DNA of 64,000 nucleotides, taken from positions 35,929,405-35,993,404 of the forward strand of contig OX392530.1 in the NCBI GenBank assembly GCA_947623455.1. The letters are read 5' to 3'. This document shows positions 11,154 through 25,700 of this stretch, piece by piece. A program made the translations under genes and the position numbers. The notes under the pieces are model-generated. The model made no database searches, was not told where the DNA came from, and saw only the letters and a list, made by a program, of their open reading frames with translations. Origin of the DNA: Mimachlamys varia (lineage: Eukaryota > Mollusca > Bivalvia > Pectinida > Pectinidae). The number at the start of each line of letters is the position of its first letter. Within the stretch, counting starts at the first letter, position 1.

Positions 11154-12807
11154 AAGGAGGGCTGCCAATTTGGGCCTTTCTGCGGCCTTTCAGTGATAAG
11201 GCTAATCTTTTGCTGGAAGATTATTTAAGGTCAGTTACATATTGTATTAGTTCAAAACATCTGATTTTGTGTGGGCTCATAGAATTTAGGGGGTCAAAGT
11301 GGGGAAAGTGTTAAATGGAAAATGTGTTGAAGTTATCACGCTTTGAAAATGTAAAAACAAACTTCTAGTTTGTGTAGTTTCTGTTACATAAGTAGCAGAC
11401 TTGAAGATTAAAGTTGAGCAAAAATAAGTAAAATAATTGGTAACTGGTCTATTTTGATATCAAATACTTTCAGAAAATTAAGAAAATCTGCCATAACCGA
11501 CTCCAAAATAGAATGACAACAATTATCACCCCTACATGGAGATCATAATATATACTTGGCAAGTTACTACAATGTAACTAATCAGGGTTCTATGGGGCCT
11601 TGTAGTGGGGCCCATTCGGGGTTATATTGTGTAATGTTTGGTTTTAATGATATTTTTCCAAGAACAAACTTGTCATCAGACATATAAGCAAATATTCATG
11701 GCAAGTGAGAAGAAAAATTCTGCAAAATCTGCAATTTGTTGACCCCCAGGAGGCATCTGTTTGGGACCCCAAAATGTGTTAAAATGGGCATTTTCACCTT
11801 TAATAAATTTTTCATTAAACCGTTTGTCCAATTCTAACCAAAACTGATTGCAATTATTCCTTGTAGATGTAATCGGAATCTATATGTAGCATATTGCTCA
11901 CTTTCTAGGGTGTAGAGAGCGCCAATGGGGACGCATAATGAATATTTGCCATTGATTTTACCAATGCTCTGTTGGTATAATTATTGTAACAATTAAGATG
12001 TTAAGCAAAGATCATCTGATGGCATGACATTTAATGATGATGGTCTTTAAAAGTAGATTATTAGTCAGATCCTGACCCTGAGACCCAACAGCAATACACA
12101 ATGTTTTGATGCAATCCTGTCAGATATACTATAATATTCATAGGAGTGTGCCAGGGTGCATTTTTTGGTTTTCAAATATAAGTTCATTATAAATGACAAA
12201 AGCACCAACATAATACTATTCTTTTAAGATACCAATTGGACCTCAATAGATATGAAGGACAAAATGATCAAAGCTGAAAATGGTATGTTATCCTTTTTCA
12301 CCCTTACTTTAACTCCTCGTGGGGCCCCCATCACAAGGCCCCATATTACCCTGCGGGGTCAGTAACTTGCCAAATGTATATTTTAATATTCATGTAGGGG
12401 TGATACTTGTTGTCAATATATTTTGAAGTTTGTTTATTGATGTTTTTCGGTAATCTCCTGAAGTATTTGATTTCAAAATAGACCAGTTACCGATTATGTG
12501 ACCTTGACCTACTTTATGAGGTTTTTTTACTTATTTTTGTTCTACTTAAAACTACAAGTCTGTTACTTTTTTAAATGAAACTGCACAAACTAGATGCTTT
12601 TATATATTTTCAGTCCGTGAGAACTTCAAAAACAAAATTTTCATTTTACACTCCCCCCACTTTTAACCCCAAATTGTCTATGACCCCACACAAAATCAGA
12701 TGTTTTGAACATAATACAGTATGTAACTGACCTTAAAGTATCTTCCTGTAAAATATTAGCCTTATCCCTGATAGGCCGCAGAAAGGCCCAAATTGGCACC
12801 CCTCCTT
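11154..12807. mobile_element. 1.65-kb fold-back (long inverted repeat) element
   Basis: The left end AAGGAGGGCTGCCAATTTGG and the right end are inverted copies. The similarity continues inward through TTTCTGCGGCCT, CAAAACATCTGATTTTGTGT, the GACCAGTTACC region and the GGGGCC-rich phrases near 11600 and 12330, so each arm is about 500-600 bp around a centre near 11.7-12.2 kb. No transposase frame is visible. I could not identify a convincing target duplication, so the class is open. It lies downstream of the last confirmed EGF exon. Confidence 0.85.
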
Positions 12808-13668
12808 TGTGATAAAAAAAAGTTTCAGAAAAGATCAGTTTCTGGTACCCTAAAAATTACATGGAAAATAAACGTGGAGAAGTTCTCACTCCAGATGCAA
12901 AAAATCGACCTAATAGTCAGTAATCAACTAGTTGTCAGATGCGTTGCGAGTCATTACTTGATAAGATGCAGAATGTCCAGCCAGGGCCACAGCATTGGAG
13001 CCAGGTTAACCTTTGTGATGCTCGTTAACTTGAAAGGGAGTTCAATCTATCAATAAAGAATACTGTACAAGAAAAAAAACATAAAACATCTTATAATGTT
13101 ATGTTATCAATATTTCCATAAAACTGTTTAATCTTGTACTTCTGATTATGGCTTTGTTTACGTTCCGATATTCTCTACTTTTTTAGTATTTACGCAGTAT
13201 GCTTAACTTAATGCGACCTGTATGACGTTGAGTTTCAGAAAAAACTATGTTGAGACATAGCCAACTTTCAACGACGCATGATAATATTGATCAACAAAGA
13301 AAGCATTGTATTATATGTTTGTATCAAGTGTGTCATTTTTTATACATACCATAACAGCAACTGTCCTTTTAAAGATGTAGAAAAAACATCACGCTGCACA
13401 GAATCAAATAAGGCAATGAAACACCTACACCGACTGCATTAGAAGGGGAGCTTTCTGTGGATTTAAAAGTTTTAATAGAGTATTCTTACTAGATAATGGA
13501 AATCCTTACATGTTTTTAAATACAAAATATAATCCAATATTTTTGAAAGAATATTTACACTTATGTAGCAGCATGAATATAACTTAACCCAATGTCATTG
13601 GCGTCAAAACCTATAAAAAGAAAAACTGCCTACTATTATGACAGAGGCATTTACTTGCGAAGACTTAC
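12808..13668. other. no recognised feature
   Basis: Non-coding sequence on both strands. The open frame at 12793-13056 starts in the fold-back terminus and has no recognisable family. Confidence 0.4.
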
Positions 13669-13770
13669 GTGTAGCAGGACAGTACCCATTGGTCGCAATA
13701 CAAAAGTCGTCATTGCAGCCATCAGGACACTTTTTATCGCAATGTTCACCGTAGTATCTAGCTTTACATT
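13669..13770 (-). CDS. multi-EGF gene exon 10 (EGF module 9)
   Basis: 102 bp, phase 1-1. Reads ECKARYYGEHCDKKC, then CNDDFC and NGYC. Flanks are TTTCAG and GTAAGT. It ends in phase 1, so at least one more coding exon is required downstream on the minus strand. Confidence 0.83.
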
Positions 13771-16700
13771 CTGAAAGGTGCGGAACATGCTATTAAAAGT
13801 CAGTGTTTACATAGATGATGCGTCATATGTCATTTATTCATCACACTTTGGTTTAAGCTGTTTATTGAATCACATTCAGAGAAATACGCTAATGATGGCG
13901 AAATTAACACTCCTACAGCTCCTGTGTTGAACAAAAGCCAAACTATGTGATATTTATGATCGTAAAATTGCTTTAACATGCGAGGAAGAATGTTTAGGTA
14001 TTGGATTTGTAAACGCAGTATTTATGAGCAATCTGAGACAAACAAAATCAAAATATAAAACCTTGTTGGAGGATCAGAATATCCATAAGATATCATCAAT
14101 ATACATATATACATAACGGTGATGTAATGGATAAGCTTCACGACACTAGTAGCTGTATGATTCCTACGATTTATTGATATTTTTACAATATAGATGCAAT
14201 TGAAAGCTATTTCATTTTCCGCTTACGTATTTAATTGTTGAAAATTGGCAGAAAGTGAATTAAAAAATTAATAATTAACTATAAAAGACTATTTAATCAT
14301 TTATTTGTTCATAGCAGCAAATATTCAGTTATCAATTTAACAATTAAAATTGCTGTGTTATTTCAAATAATGCAATATACATGTTTCTACCACAATACGC
14401 TGTGTTATTCCACTCTCACACCAATTTATAAACGTGCTAAATGTGGGATAAATATTACCGAAATACCACTACTTGTATATGATCTTCCGTACTTTTGATT
14501 GGTTGCAAAGTGAACTTTGACATGAAATCACGTGATCCAATGTCACGTTCGGATTGTTGACGTCGTTCTTGCTTGTTGACCTCCCCATAACTTGGTGGGA
14601 ATATACGAGATGAATTTTTGTGGTGCATAGAGTCCGAAGTCCATTTATTTTTGATTCAAAGAAATCCTGCATAGTTTCTATTGTGGGTTTGTGACATACG
14701 AAGATACCGTGCGACTTCTTAATTGCGATTTATTTATTCTTAATTTGTACGATAAGGTGACGTCGTAGTTAAATGACTTTATATTGAAAAGTGTGCGTAG
14801 ATACATAATTTACGTTGGTGAAATATGACTTCATTAGAAGTTCATATACATATATTGTGTAATGAAGGTTTTGTCTAAAGTGTAAAAAAGTAAAAGTCAT
14901 TGTTTAATATCAATGAGATTTGTTTTATACATTTGAATCAAATCATTACGTCAGCGTTATCTACAAAAACCTGTGTGTACTTGTATTCAAATCAGGTAAC
15001 ACCCAAGCCTTCCGACTGAGATTGTGGTAGAAACAGTTCAAACTTGTTTGTTATGGAATTAATGACACTCTCATAAGTTTCTTTTCAAACTCAGTCTTTT
15101 ATAAGCTCTGGTTATTTCATAACTTAAGCAAAACCAACTAGCGCGAGTGAACTAAGTAGCATAGCCAATAACCACCCGTTGTGTAACCTCTGCATATATA
15201 TATATAATATACTCACCTTCACAATGCCCATGGATTCGGCTACAGGAATCCTCCTTACAGTTTGGTGGACAATTTTTATCACAATAGTCACCGTGATATC
15301 CAGCTTTGCACTCTGAAATATAAATATCAGTGCATGTTTTATAATGTATCTATCAATTGTGGTATATGTATATAGTTCTACATAACCATATAAATTAACC
15401 GATTAACAAATTTCCATTGACCATGATGGTATAACGATATAGTCAAATTATTTTAAGGCCACCGAACTTTGTTTAAATGCCATATTTATCACCCATACAT
15501 GTATGCTCAATATTGGCAAATGAAACATACTGTTGCATTTGCCTGTGCCTCGATCACAACTTCCATTACAGCTGCTCAGACAATTCCGGTCACAGGCAGC
15601 ACCATATACTCCAGTGACACACTCTGCAATGTGCACAACAAAAAACCATAAAATTGTGAAAGGAGATTTGCATATTCGCAAGGTCAAAAGCTGGTGTTGC
15701 ATCACTTAGTCGTTTGTGATCCAAAATAAGGTCCCTGTCAAAAAAGGGTTTATTCTGAAATAGCGACCTTGATTTTGGAGACTTTTCAACCCTCCCCCCA
15801 TATTGCGCATTCAATAATATATGTGCATTAAAATGCCAAAATTCCCAAGGCTTGCTTAATTGATTCTGCGATAACCTTTGACAACAAAAGTATGGACGGA
15901 AAGGCAGGCGAAAGGACCCAGTGACCATCTTCGATTTTGGGCCCTAGGACTTTATATGATTTTACTATATTAGCTCACACAGGTACAATTTATAGTGTAT
16001 GGCATTGTTACATACCAAAACAATGACCATCAGTCTTGTTACATCTGTTGTCTATACAAGCATTGGATACACAGGACTTGCTACATTTTTCACCGTAGTA
16101 GCCAGGAACACAATCTGCAAAAGAGACAAAATTCCATTCTATTAAAAGATCGGCTTCCTTTGATTTGTTTGGGGTTTTTTTGGTGTTTTGGGGGATTTTG
16201 TTTTTATTAAATGATTGATGTGGCGAATGTCTGACTGAGTGGAAAAATTGAAGCACTGTATTTATAAAACAGCTTAATTGCAAAACACAAACAATAGTAA
16301 AATGCAATTCCAAAATCTCATATATATTCCGTTTTTCTGAATTGACTATGATATGGTTGACTATAGACTATCAAATGTATATCTTGTTAATTTAGTATAT
16401 TGAACAAATAAAAGTCATGAACATCGGCATTATTTGAAGACATGGCGGACACTTTAAAATGACAATTTGATGTGCATCACGTTCAAACTATATCAAAATA
16501 ACTTCTTATGGCTTCTTATGGCTATATGACAAAATCTGAAACGATTCGAACAACAAGCACACGATATCTTTAAGAAAAAAACGTCGAGGCTAAATAACTT
16601 CATTGATGTGGCAGAAAATCGACATTTAAATCAGGGCTACAGTTATACGATAAACATGACGATTTTTCATATGCAAGTTGATAAGATGACGTAACATACA

Positions 16701-19700
16701 TATGTGCTGCACCTTTCAAATTGAGTAAAATATACAGTATGCAGAAAAAATAAATTAAACTGCATCATACAGCTTGTTCGTCTACCTAGTACTCTTCAGT
16801 GATGCTAGGGGCCAAAAGGTGAAAATCCAAAAATTCTAAAGTAATGTATAATCGGAAGGGTCTATGGGCAAGTTTTATGATCGCCATCTTTGTCTCAATG
16901 AGAAATATTCTATATCAAGATGGGCGTTTTTGAGTTAGTGAGCGTACTTGTGATTGACAATGATGACTCGGTTCTCATTTAGAGGTTTGATGTTTACTTG
17001 GATGTGACAAGATTTACATGGTGGTGACGTCGATGAAGCAGAAGACGCTTACTCTACCGGACCACCTGGTCTTAATATCGTGTTCTTTTATAAGAGTCTC
17101 CATTTTGATCTTTTCTTTTTTCGTATTTTGCTCCTATTTTAATCGTTTTTGAGTTCGGAATATGGTTTTGTTGACGCTTTGGTATTCTCAAATATTTTTG
17201 GAAGGAAGATTTTTCAGCAAACTAAAGACATGCTAACGGGGAAAATGTGTGATCAAGGAGCTTCTCAGGATAGGTATTAAAACACTTATCAAGTTTTATT
17301 TCACTTTCAGGTATATCGACGATATATTGTCCTTAAAAATGTTTGCTGATCTAGTCGATGGTATATTCCATTCAAGGTTTGAAATCAGAGACACAACAGA
17401 CTCTTCAACATCAGCTTCTTACTTCGATCTTTATTTTACCTGTGACCAACATTGGCAGCTAACTACTTAGCTTTTTGATAAAAGTGATGATTTCTATTTT
17501 CCGATCGTGAGCTTTTCCTTTCTTGATAGTAGCATTTCCGTTTCTCTAACATACACTGTATGGTGCTAATATTCGCATTTAACACGGTATTTCGGGGTTT
17601 GTCCTAGATACCGATATTTCCGTGATAGATGTCGGCTGCTGATGTACAATATAGGGTTCGGGAGATGCAGGTTAGTGAAGACTATGCAAAAGTTGCATAG
17701 TCGTCATCTTGGTCTCATTTAGATATATTTTGTATCCTTGTATGATATGAAGATGGACGTTTTTTAATATGCCCGTTAATATGCATCCTTGTTTATTATT
17801 GTGAATCATTCCAAAGTTCTTTGAGGACGAAATAGTTACTTGCATGTGACAAAGATCTACATGACGGGTGTCATCGATAAAGCAGAAGACGCTTACTCTT
17901 TCGAAATGCAATGCGTAATTTGGTTTACATCTGAGTTTAAAAATCGGTTATTCGAACCTAGAAATTATTCATTTTAACGATTTCTAAAATCCCATTACTC
18001 TGGAAAATATTGATAGATTGTGTACAATATCAAATCCATTAAAGGTTTTATTGATAATAAGCAAGTGATAAGTTTATTGAAAAAAATGTTTGACAGGATT
18101 CCTCAATGGTCAATATCATCACAATGTTCATATATGTACTATGTGAAATGATAGGACGCAACATCAGACATAAACATGTCAAATAGGAATGCATTCACGA
18201 GACATGCAGCCAAACCGACGTACCAAAAACATTAACACCACCCACCCAGTCGTTCTTCGATCATGGGGGAATTAAAATTAAATAGTCCAAAGAAGAGCGA
18301 AATATGGACAATGATGCTGCTTATAAAACAAAAAGTGTTCTCGTCATCCCAGTCCCTAAGTACAATTTTTGTATCTGATGAAATCATTTCTTGAACATTT
18401 TGTTTGGGTTTTGTACATTCTCCAGTGTCACAACCACCTGTTCTACATCTACATTGTTATGTACACTTGTTTACAAAATACAAAATACGGAACAACACAT
18501 TCTGAAACGAATTTAAAAATAATTTTTATGTTAACCATAATTTAACTAATTCTAATACTTAGATTAAAACTTTAATTCAATTAGTTAAATGCAACTTTAA
18601 ACCAAGACTTGTCCTCTAATGAGCTGTAATAGTTTCGTTTTCACGATTTTAAATTATACAGAACTAGTTTAATATTACTTCTAAATTCATAAATTAAAGA
18701 GGTTTTGTGCACCTGACCCTCCTGTTTCATTTGGATTCCAACCTTTTGGCCATCACTGAAGAGTCCTAGGAGGACGAAACAGCTGTATGATGCAGTTTAA
18801 AACATTTTTTTCGGCATTTTGTATCTATTAAGCTATAGTCACACCAGATCGTACGATTTCTGAATTGTGCAATTGGGGGCGACTTGGCCGAGTTACGACC
18901 GATCGGCAATGTTTGTTGCGATGTCTATTCGCGATCGCATACTGCGATTGGTCCTACGACTGGTGGTAGGTCATCGTACGATTGGTGTTGCGCTTGGTCG
19001 CGCACGATCAGTCGTGGAAACCTTCGATTGCTCGCACGATCAGTCGTGGCAATCTGCGACTGCTCACAGTCACACCGAACATACGACCAGGTTACGACCT
19101 AGTTACGACCGCAACTAGGTCGTTACCTGGTCGTTGGTCCGGTGTGACTGGGGCTTTACTAAATTCAAAAGATGCAGCATATGTGTATGTTACGTCTTCT
19201 TTCAGATAAAAGGGTCTTATTTACCTTCGCTACAGGAAGCACCATTCCAGCCATCCAAACAGCCCGCACTTGTGTTTGTGCACGTACCATCTGTATTATC
19301 ACACCCGGATACAGCGCAGTAGCATCGAGATTCACAATCCTTGCCAAACATTCCCTCGGGACAAGCTAATACACAAAAATGTTAATAATAAGGAGTTCAC
19401 TAATTTCTCAAACTCCCAAGATTTTGACGAAGTCAACTATTAGTTGTTCCAAATGACAAAGTTTTGTTGTAAACTGAATTATAATAAAGGTCAGCATTTC
19501 TTAAAAGCTGTAAATTGTGATATATGACATGAGTATACCTTTTTTACATAATATGTATGCATACTGCAAAATAATTGTGGCAATCTGCTCAAGATAAATA
19601 AATAAACGAACAGTTTATATATAAATATAATATCAAAAGCCGTGACCAACCTTGACTACAGCTATCCCCATGGTAACCAGCCTGGCATCCTGCTGTGAGG

Positions 19701-22700
19701 CAAACTCCCGTCACTTCGTTGCACCCAGGCGTCTCACAGTGACAGTTCTCGGCACAAGTCTTTCCAAACGTAACTGATGAACAAGCTTTTATAGAAATTT
19801 ATAGTGAGCTTTTTGTTAACTGTAGGAAGTCATGTATACTAAACGTTTAAAGGTTTCGTCCGATATTAGCTTATCACATCATACAATTTATGGACAGTGC
19901 GGTAGGGTATTTCAAACCAATCAGTGAATATCACAATAGCGCCTCTATACTTTTTCCACATAATAAGAAATATATATCAGCAAAACAAATTCATATTATC
20001 TTTATGTACATTCATGTTAAATTTATGTTGTGTATGTTGTATATTTAAATAAGTAACTGTTTCAGCTTTTACGTTAAAAATAAATCACATTGAAATACAA
20101 AATGTACATTACTATCAAACTTACGTATGTTACACGAACTTCCCATCCAACCAGCTGCACATATGGAAACACTGCAATGTCCTGTGAATGGGTCGCAGCC
20201 AGGAGTATCGCAGTGACATGTTGATTCGCAGTTTTCTCCAAATGTTTGTTTCGAGCACACTGAAGGTAGGATATGTCGTTTTAATCATTCAATAAATATA
20301 CGAAAGTTTCATTCATCTTTTTTTGTATCTATGTGTGCTTAAATGCGACATTGTTGATATTTTACACTTTGATTAGTATAAACAAAAAAAATTGTTGGTA
20401 TTGGCAGGAAACAGACAATAATGATAATTCAAAAATTCGTGACATACCTCCAACACAACTGCTGCCAAAGAAACCAGCCTGACATCCTGGTGTATCACAA
20501 ACACCCGTCACCCGGTCACAACCAGGAGTTTTACAACGACATTCCTCAGCACAATCCTCCCCGAATGTAACGGAGGAACAAACTGAAATAAAGATACACG
20601 AATACTTAATTTCACTGGTGAGCATGTTTGACTGGAAGTACGTAGATTACAATGTGATGAATGCGCATATTTTAACTGAGATTTAAAAACAAACAGCTCA
20701 TGCATATTAATATATATCCAGTATCAACCTTTTCCTTACGATCACAAAAGAAAAATATGTTCTTATATGAATGCTATTAGGAGGTGGGAGATTTCTTAAC
20801 AACTTATTGGTTTTCATTCGGTGGTAAAATTCTTTTTTTTTGTCTTCAGCCAAATCGTGTCCAGACATTTTCTTCACATAGATGTTGGTTGGCAAACACA
20901 GATGTGCTATAGGCATGTCTTGTCATAAAACCAAAATTGCCGCCAATTCCTTGCTTCTGATTGGTTGAAACTTTGTTCGCCTCGCCTATAATTTTCTTTC
21001 TAAAACTAGGATTTAAATGAAACTTCATGGAAATTTCATTCATATGACACTCTATCAAATGCATCAAAGGAAAACAAAACTGGCTGCCGACGTTATGGTT
21101 TCTGATTGGTTGTAATTTAAAAATTGTCCGAATTGGTGTAATGTGTTTTTATTAACACAACCATATGTTTTAACAATATTGTCGCCATTTCCTGGCCTCT
21201 GAATCATAAGTAATTACAGTGCCAAGAGTCATCAACAGCTTCGAGAGACACTTGAAAGGCCAAAGGCAAAATAATCATGATTGATGGACGAACAGGTCGA
21301 AGAGGATGAAGTTGAGATTCACAGTTTCACAGGAAAAAACAATGAAGTGACATTGTTGGTTATTTTGATAAAGTGCATGCAATTAAAACTGAAGTGTCAA
21401 AAAGTGCATACTCAACACTTTGTATATAGTCAGTATATATAGTTACTACAGTCCTAGGCAGTGGTCACACTGTATCTCAGGGAGTGAGTCACACAGGTAA
21501 GTTGTTACCTGTGCCTTTAATCTCCAACCCAGTGTAAGGTCACTAACTCGCTGAACCGTAACTGCATGCTTGTCAGGTAGGCTCACCTGTTTGTGCGGCC
21601 ATTTCAACCGGGGAGAGCGACCAGACAAGTCCCTTTACGGTCAAGAGGCAATATGCCCATGAAATGCGAAGGAGCTGGGTGCTCCATATTGATGTAGGGC
21701 TGTGTGCCTCAAGTTACCACCTGTACTTCATGTATTATTTGAAATGAAGTAAAATACAGACTTTATTGAGCTATGTGCTTATATGGATCCAGTAAGGTGG
21801 CAGAAGCTGTGTGTTATACATGTGGAGCTGTGTGCTCAAAGCTGTGTGCTTGGAGAGCTGTGTGCTCAGAAGCTGTGTGCTAAAGAGAGCTGTGTGCTCA
21901 AGAGAAGCAGAGAAAGTAAGTACCTGTAGTTTTATTTCTAGAGGTATTGCATTTGTATATTTAATATAGGGCCTTAGAAGTTATGAATGAAATATGTGTT
22001 ACATAATGTGAGAATTACATTAATTCTATATGTATAATAAGTAGGTTATAAATGTGTATAGTCACATTGAATGTATTAAGTAATTGTAATTATTCTATAG
22101 TTTATATTATGTACCATATTGAGCACAATAGGCTGTGTACTATATAAGGACTCAATCACTCTTATAACTTTGTAGGTGACCTTGGGGGAGCCTGGGGTGA
22201 TGAGCTGGCACCTTTCATAGTGAGGAGGTTATACCTTCATAATGAGGAGTGGAAATAGTGTAGATAAAATCTACTGAACAGGGGAGATAATTCTACCTGG
22301 GAACATTTATGTTATCATTGGAGCTGAATTGTGTTGGTAAAGATCTGGAGAGCTGGAGAAGTGGATCTACATGGAATCCCACACACGTTTGTATGATTGG
22401 AGAACAATGGTGGGATATATACTTGATGGACTTCTGTACATGTTGTACAGATATGAGGCAGTTACCTAATGTGGGACATTGATACTTTGGTTGTTAGATC
22501 CTTTATATATAAGTGGTATATATTATGTTAGGATTGTAGGTTATCTGTTTAAATTAAGTGTTTATTGGTCGAGTGAGTGAGAGTGGCAGTACTGTAGACG
22601 TCCTATGTTGTATCACAGAATGATTTTGTATATATGTAATAAATTGTTATTTATATATGTATTTCGGTGTTGTTGGATCTATTAGCTGTGCATTATAAAC

Positions 22701-25700
22701 CGGCCAATCCCCACAATTCTTGACAACTGGTGGCAGCGGTGGGATTGGCCTTGTAATTAATTTATTGCAAATTTTAAGGTTTATAATCACAGCAGATAGA
22801 TTGCCATATACAATAGTGGATGCGACAGAGTTAGGAAAGTTGGTACAAATCGGAAAGGTTTGGGGTATGAGGGCGCTGCTTTACAAGCATATGTGGAAAA
22901 GAAAGAGCAGGAACAACGAGAGCGAGATGAGCGTACCTTAGAGAGAGATGAACGTGGGATCGAGAGAGAGGCTAAGATTAAGTTGGAAGGATTATAATTA
23001 GAGCTTGAGATTGAGAAAATGAGGAAAGAGGAATCCGAGAAACTTAGGGAGGATCGGGTAAGTAATACCAAAAGTAGATTTCCTAAAATACCAGCTTTTG
23101 ATGAGACGAAAGACAATATAGATGCTTACCTACAACGATTTGAAAGATTTGCTAGTGCAGTAAAATGGGATATGCAGGATTGGGCTGTTCATCTTGGTGC
23201 GTTGCTAAAGGGTAAGTCACTTGAGGTATACCATCGACTATCAGATGATGATTCTGTAGTTTACGGTAAGTTGAAGGAGGCATTACTCAAAAGGTTTCAG
23301 ATGTCGGAGGAGGGGTTTCGACAAAAATTCCGGACTAGCAAACCAGAGAATGGAGAAACATCCGAAAAATTTGTGCTAAGATTAGAAAATTATTCAGATA
23401 GATGGGTCGATATGTCTCGGACGGATCTGTTGTTAAAGGAACAGTTTGTTTAGGCAAGTGATAAAATGTTAGCCTTATTTTTAAAGGAACGCAGGCCTGG
23501 AAATTCTGCAGAAATGGCAAGATTAGCTGATCAATACTTAGAGGCCCACAATGGTGTAAATCTTGCTGCATTTGGAAAAGGGAAAAATTACAAAACTTCT
23601 TCACATGATAAACAGAGGAATAATAATCCAGTCCCATCAGTCTCTAATACTTCTCGTGAGGACTTAAAGCGAGAGAGGAGGTGTTACGCCTGCGGAGGTT
23701 AGGGGCATATAGCAAGAGACTGTAAGTTGAAAGTTTCCCATACAACAGCAGCTATGGTTTAGTACTCTAATCACCCACATAGTACCTATGATAAAGTCAA
23801 GGAGAATGTGGAAAAAGCCAAATCTCAGGAAAAGAAACATGGTCCTAAGAAAGATGAAACTGTGGCTGTGTGTGTATTTCCCTCCCAGAACGTCTTACAG
23901 GAATGCTGTACTCAAGACTCTGAAGTGGTACTAGAGTGTGGACATCACCTACCAGTAGTTAGTGCCGCCTGTGGGAATTCCAAGGTAAGAAGGGAGGATG
24001 AAAGTAGTTTACCTGTTACTCGGGGATACTTGGGTGTAATGGAAGTTACCGTTTTAAGGGATACAGGTTGTAGTGGTGTTGTAGTGAAAAAGAATTTGGT
24101 GAACCCTGATCAGTTAACCTCCAAAGACATTACATGTGTCTTGATTGACGGTACTGTGAGGAAGGTACCAGTAGCAGAGATTGTGGTTAATACACCATTT
24201 TTCCAAGGTAAGACTGATGCATTATGTTTCGAAAGTCCCATCTATGACCTCATCATAGGCAACATTCTAGGAGCAAGAGGGGTTGGACAGGAAATAGAAG
24301 TTGAATACCCAGAACAACCCATCTCGGACAAAGATACAGGAGAGGACAGAACGACAGAAGCCCCCATGGAGGTACAGGCGGTAGAGACAAGGGCACAAGT
24401 AAAGGATACTTTGAAAAAGCCCAAGATGCTTCAGGTACCTATCATCAATGGAACTACCCTCGGTAAGGATGAATTCTTAAAGGCACAACAGGAGGATCAG
24501 TCTTTACAACACCAGAGAGAGTTGGCCCGTACAGGTGAGAAAAAGAAAATGGGTAAGAACAATTGTGCTTGGTTTGTGAATGAAAATTCTCTTCTTAAGA
24601 GGAAATTTAGGTCAGGCAAACAAAAGCAAGACAGTCTAGTAACACAACTAGTGATTCCTAAGAAGCTGCGACGGACAGTTATGGAGATAGCGCACGAGTC
24701 TACTTTTGCAGGTCATTTAGGGATCAAAAAGACTACAGAAAAAATTCTTACGCAGTTCTATTGGACCAAAATACATGAAGATGTGAAGTTGTTCTGTAGA
24801 TCTTGCGACATTTTCCAAAGAACTATTCCTAAAGGTAAGGTTTGTAAAGTTCCATTAAACTCAATGCCCTTGATTGAGGAGCCATTTAGTCGAGTAGCAG
24901 TCGATTTAGTTGGTCCCATTCATCCTATGACAGAGAGGAAACACCGTTTCATCTTAACCATGGTGGAATACGCAACTCATTATTCTGAAGCCGTCCCTCT
25001 TAAGACTATTGACACAGAACATGTAGCTGAAGCCTTAGTACAGATGTTCTCACGAGTCGGAGTACCTCGAGAAATCTTAAGTGACCAGGGGACTCAATTC
25101 ACTTCAGACTTGATGAAAGAAGTAAGTCGCCTTTTATCCATGAAACAGCTTACCACCACTCCTTACCACCCCCAATGCAATGGATTAGTTGAGAGGTTTA
25201 ATGGTACCTTAAAATCCATGTTGAAGAAGTTATGTGTGGAGAAGCCTAATGTCTGGGACAGATATCTAGACGCGGTGTTGTTTGCGTACAGAGAAGCACC
25301 CCAAGACAGCACTGGATTTTCCCCTTTCGAACTTTTATATGGGCGTACTGTACGAGGTCCTATGGCCATTTTGCGGGAACTATGGACAAATGAGATCAAT
25401 ACTCCAGAAGTTCAGACAACCTACCAGTACGTACTGAATCTCAGGAATGTCTTGGAGGAGACATGTGAGATAGCCAGAAAGGAACTAAAGAAGTCTCAGC
25501 ATCGACACAAGTATCACTTCGACAAAAGTGCAAGAGCCCGTACTTTGAAAGAAGATGACAAAGTGCTGATTCTGTTACCAACAGATAACAACAAACTACT
25601 GATGCATTGGAAGGGGCCGTTTGTTGTCAAGAGACATGTAGGTCAAAACAACTACGAAGTGGAGGTTAGAGGAAAGGTGAAAATCTATCATGCAAATCTG

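Larger units (their letters stand above)
18700..19200 (+). mobile_element. hammerhead-bearing dispersed repeat, copy 3 (split by an insertion)
   Basis: Matches copy 1 from TTTGGATTCC to TTTTGTATCTATTA (18830), then resumes at CTAAATTCAAAAGATGCAGC (19159) and ends near GTATGTTACGTC. The 325-bp gap is a separate element at 18831-19155. Confidence 0.8.
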
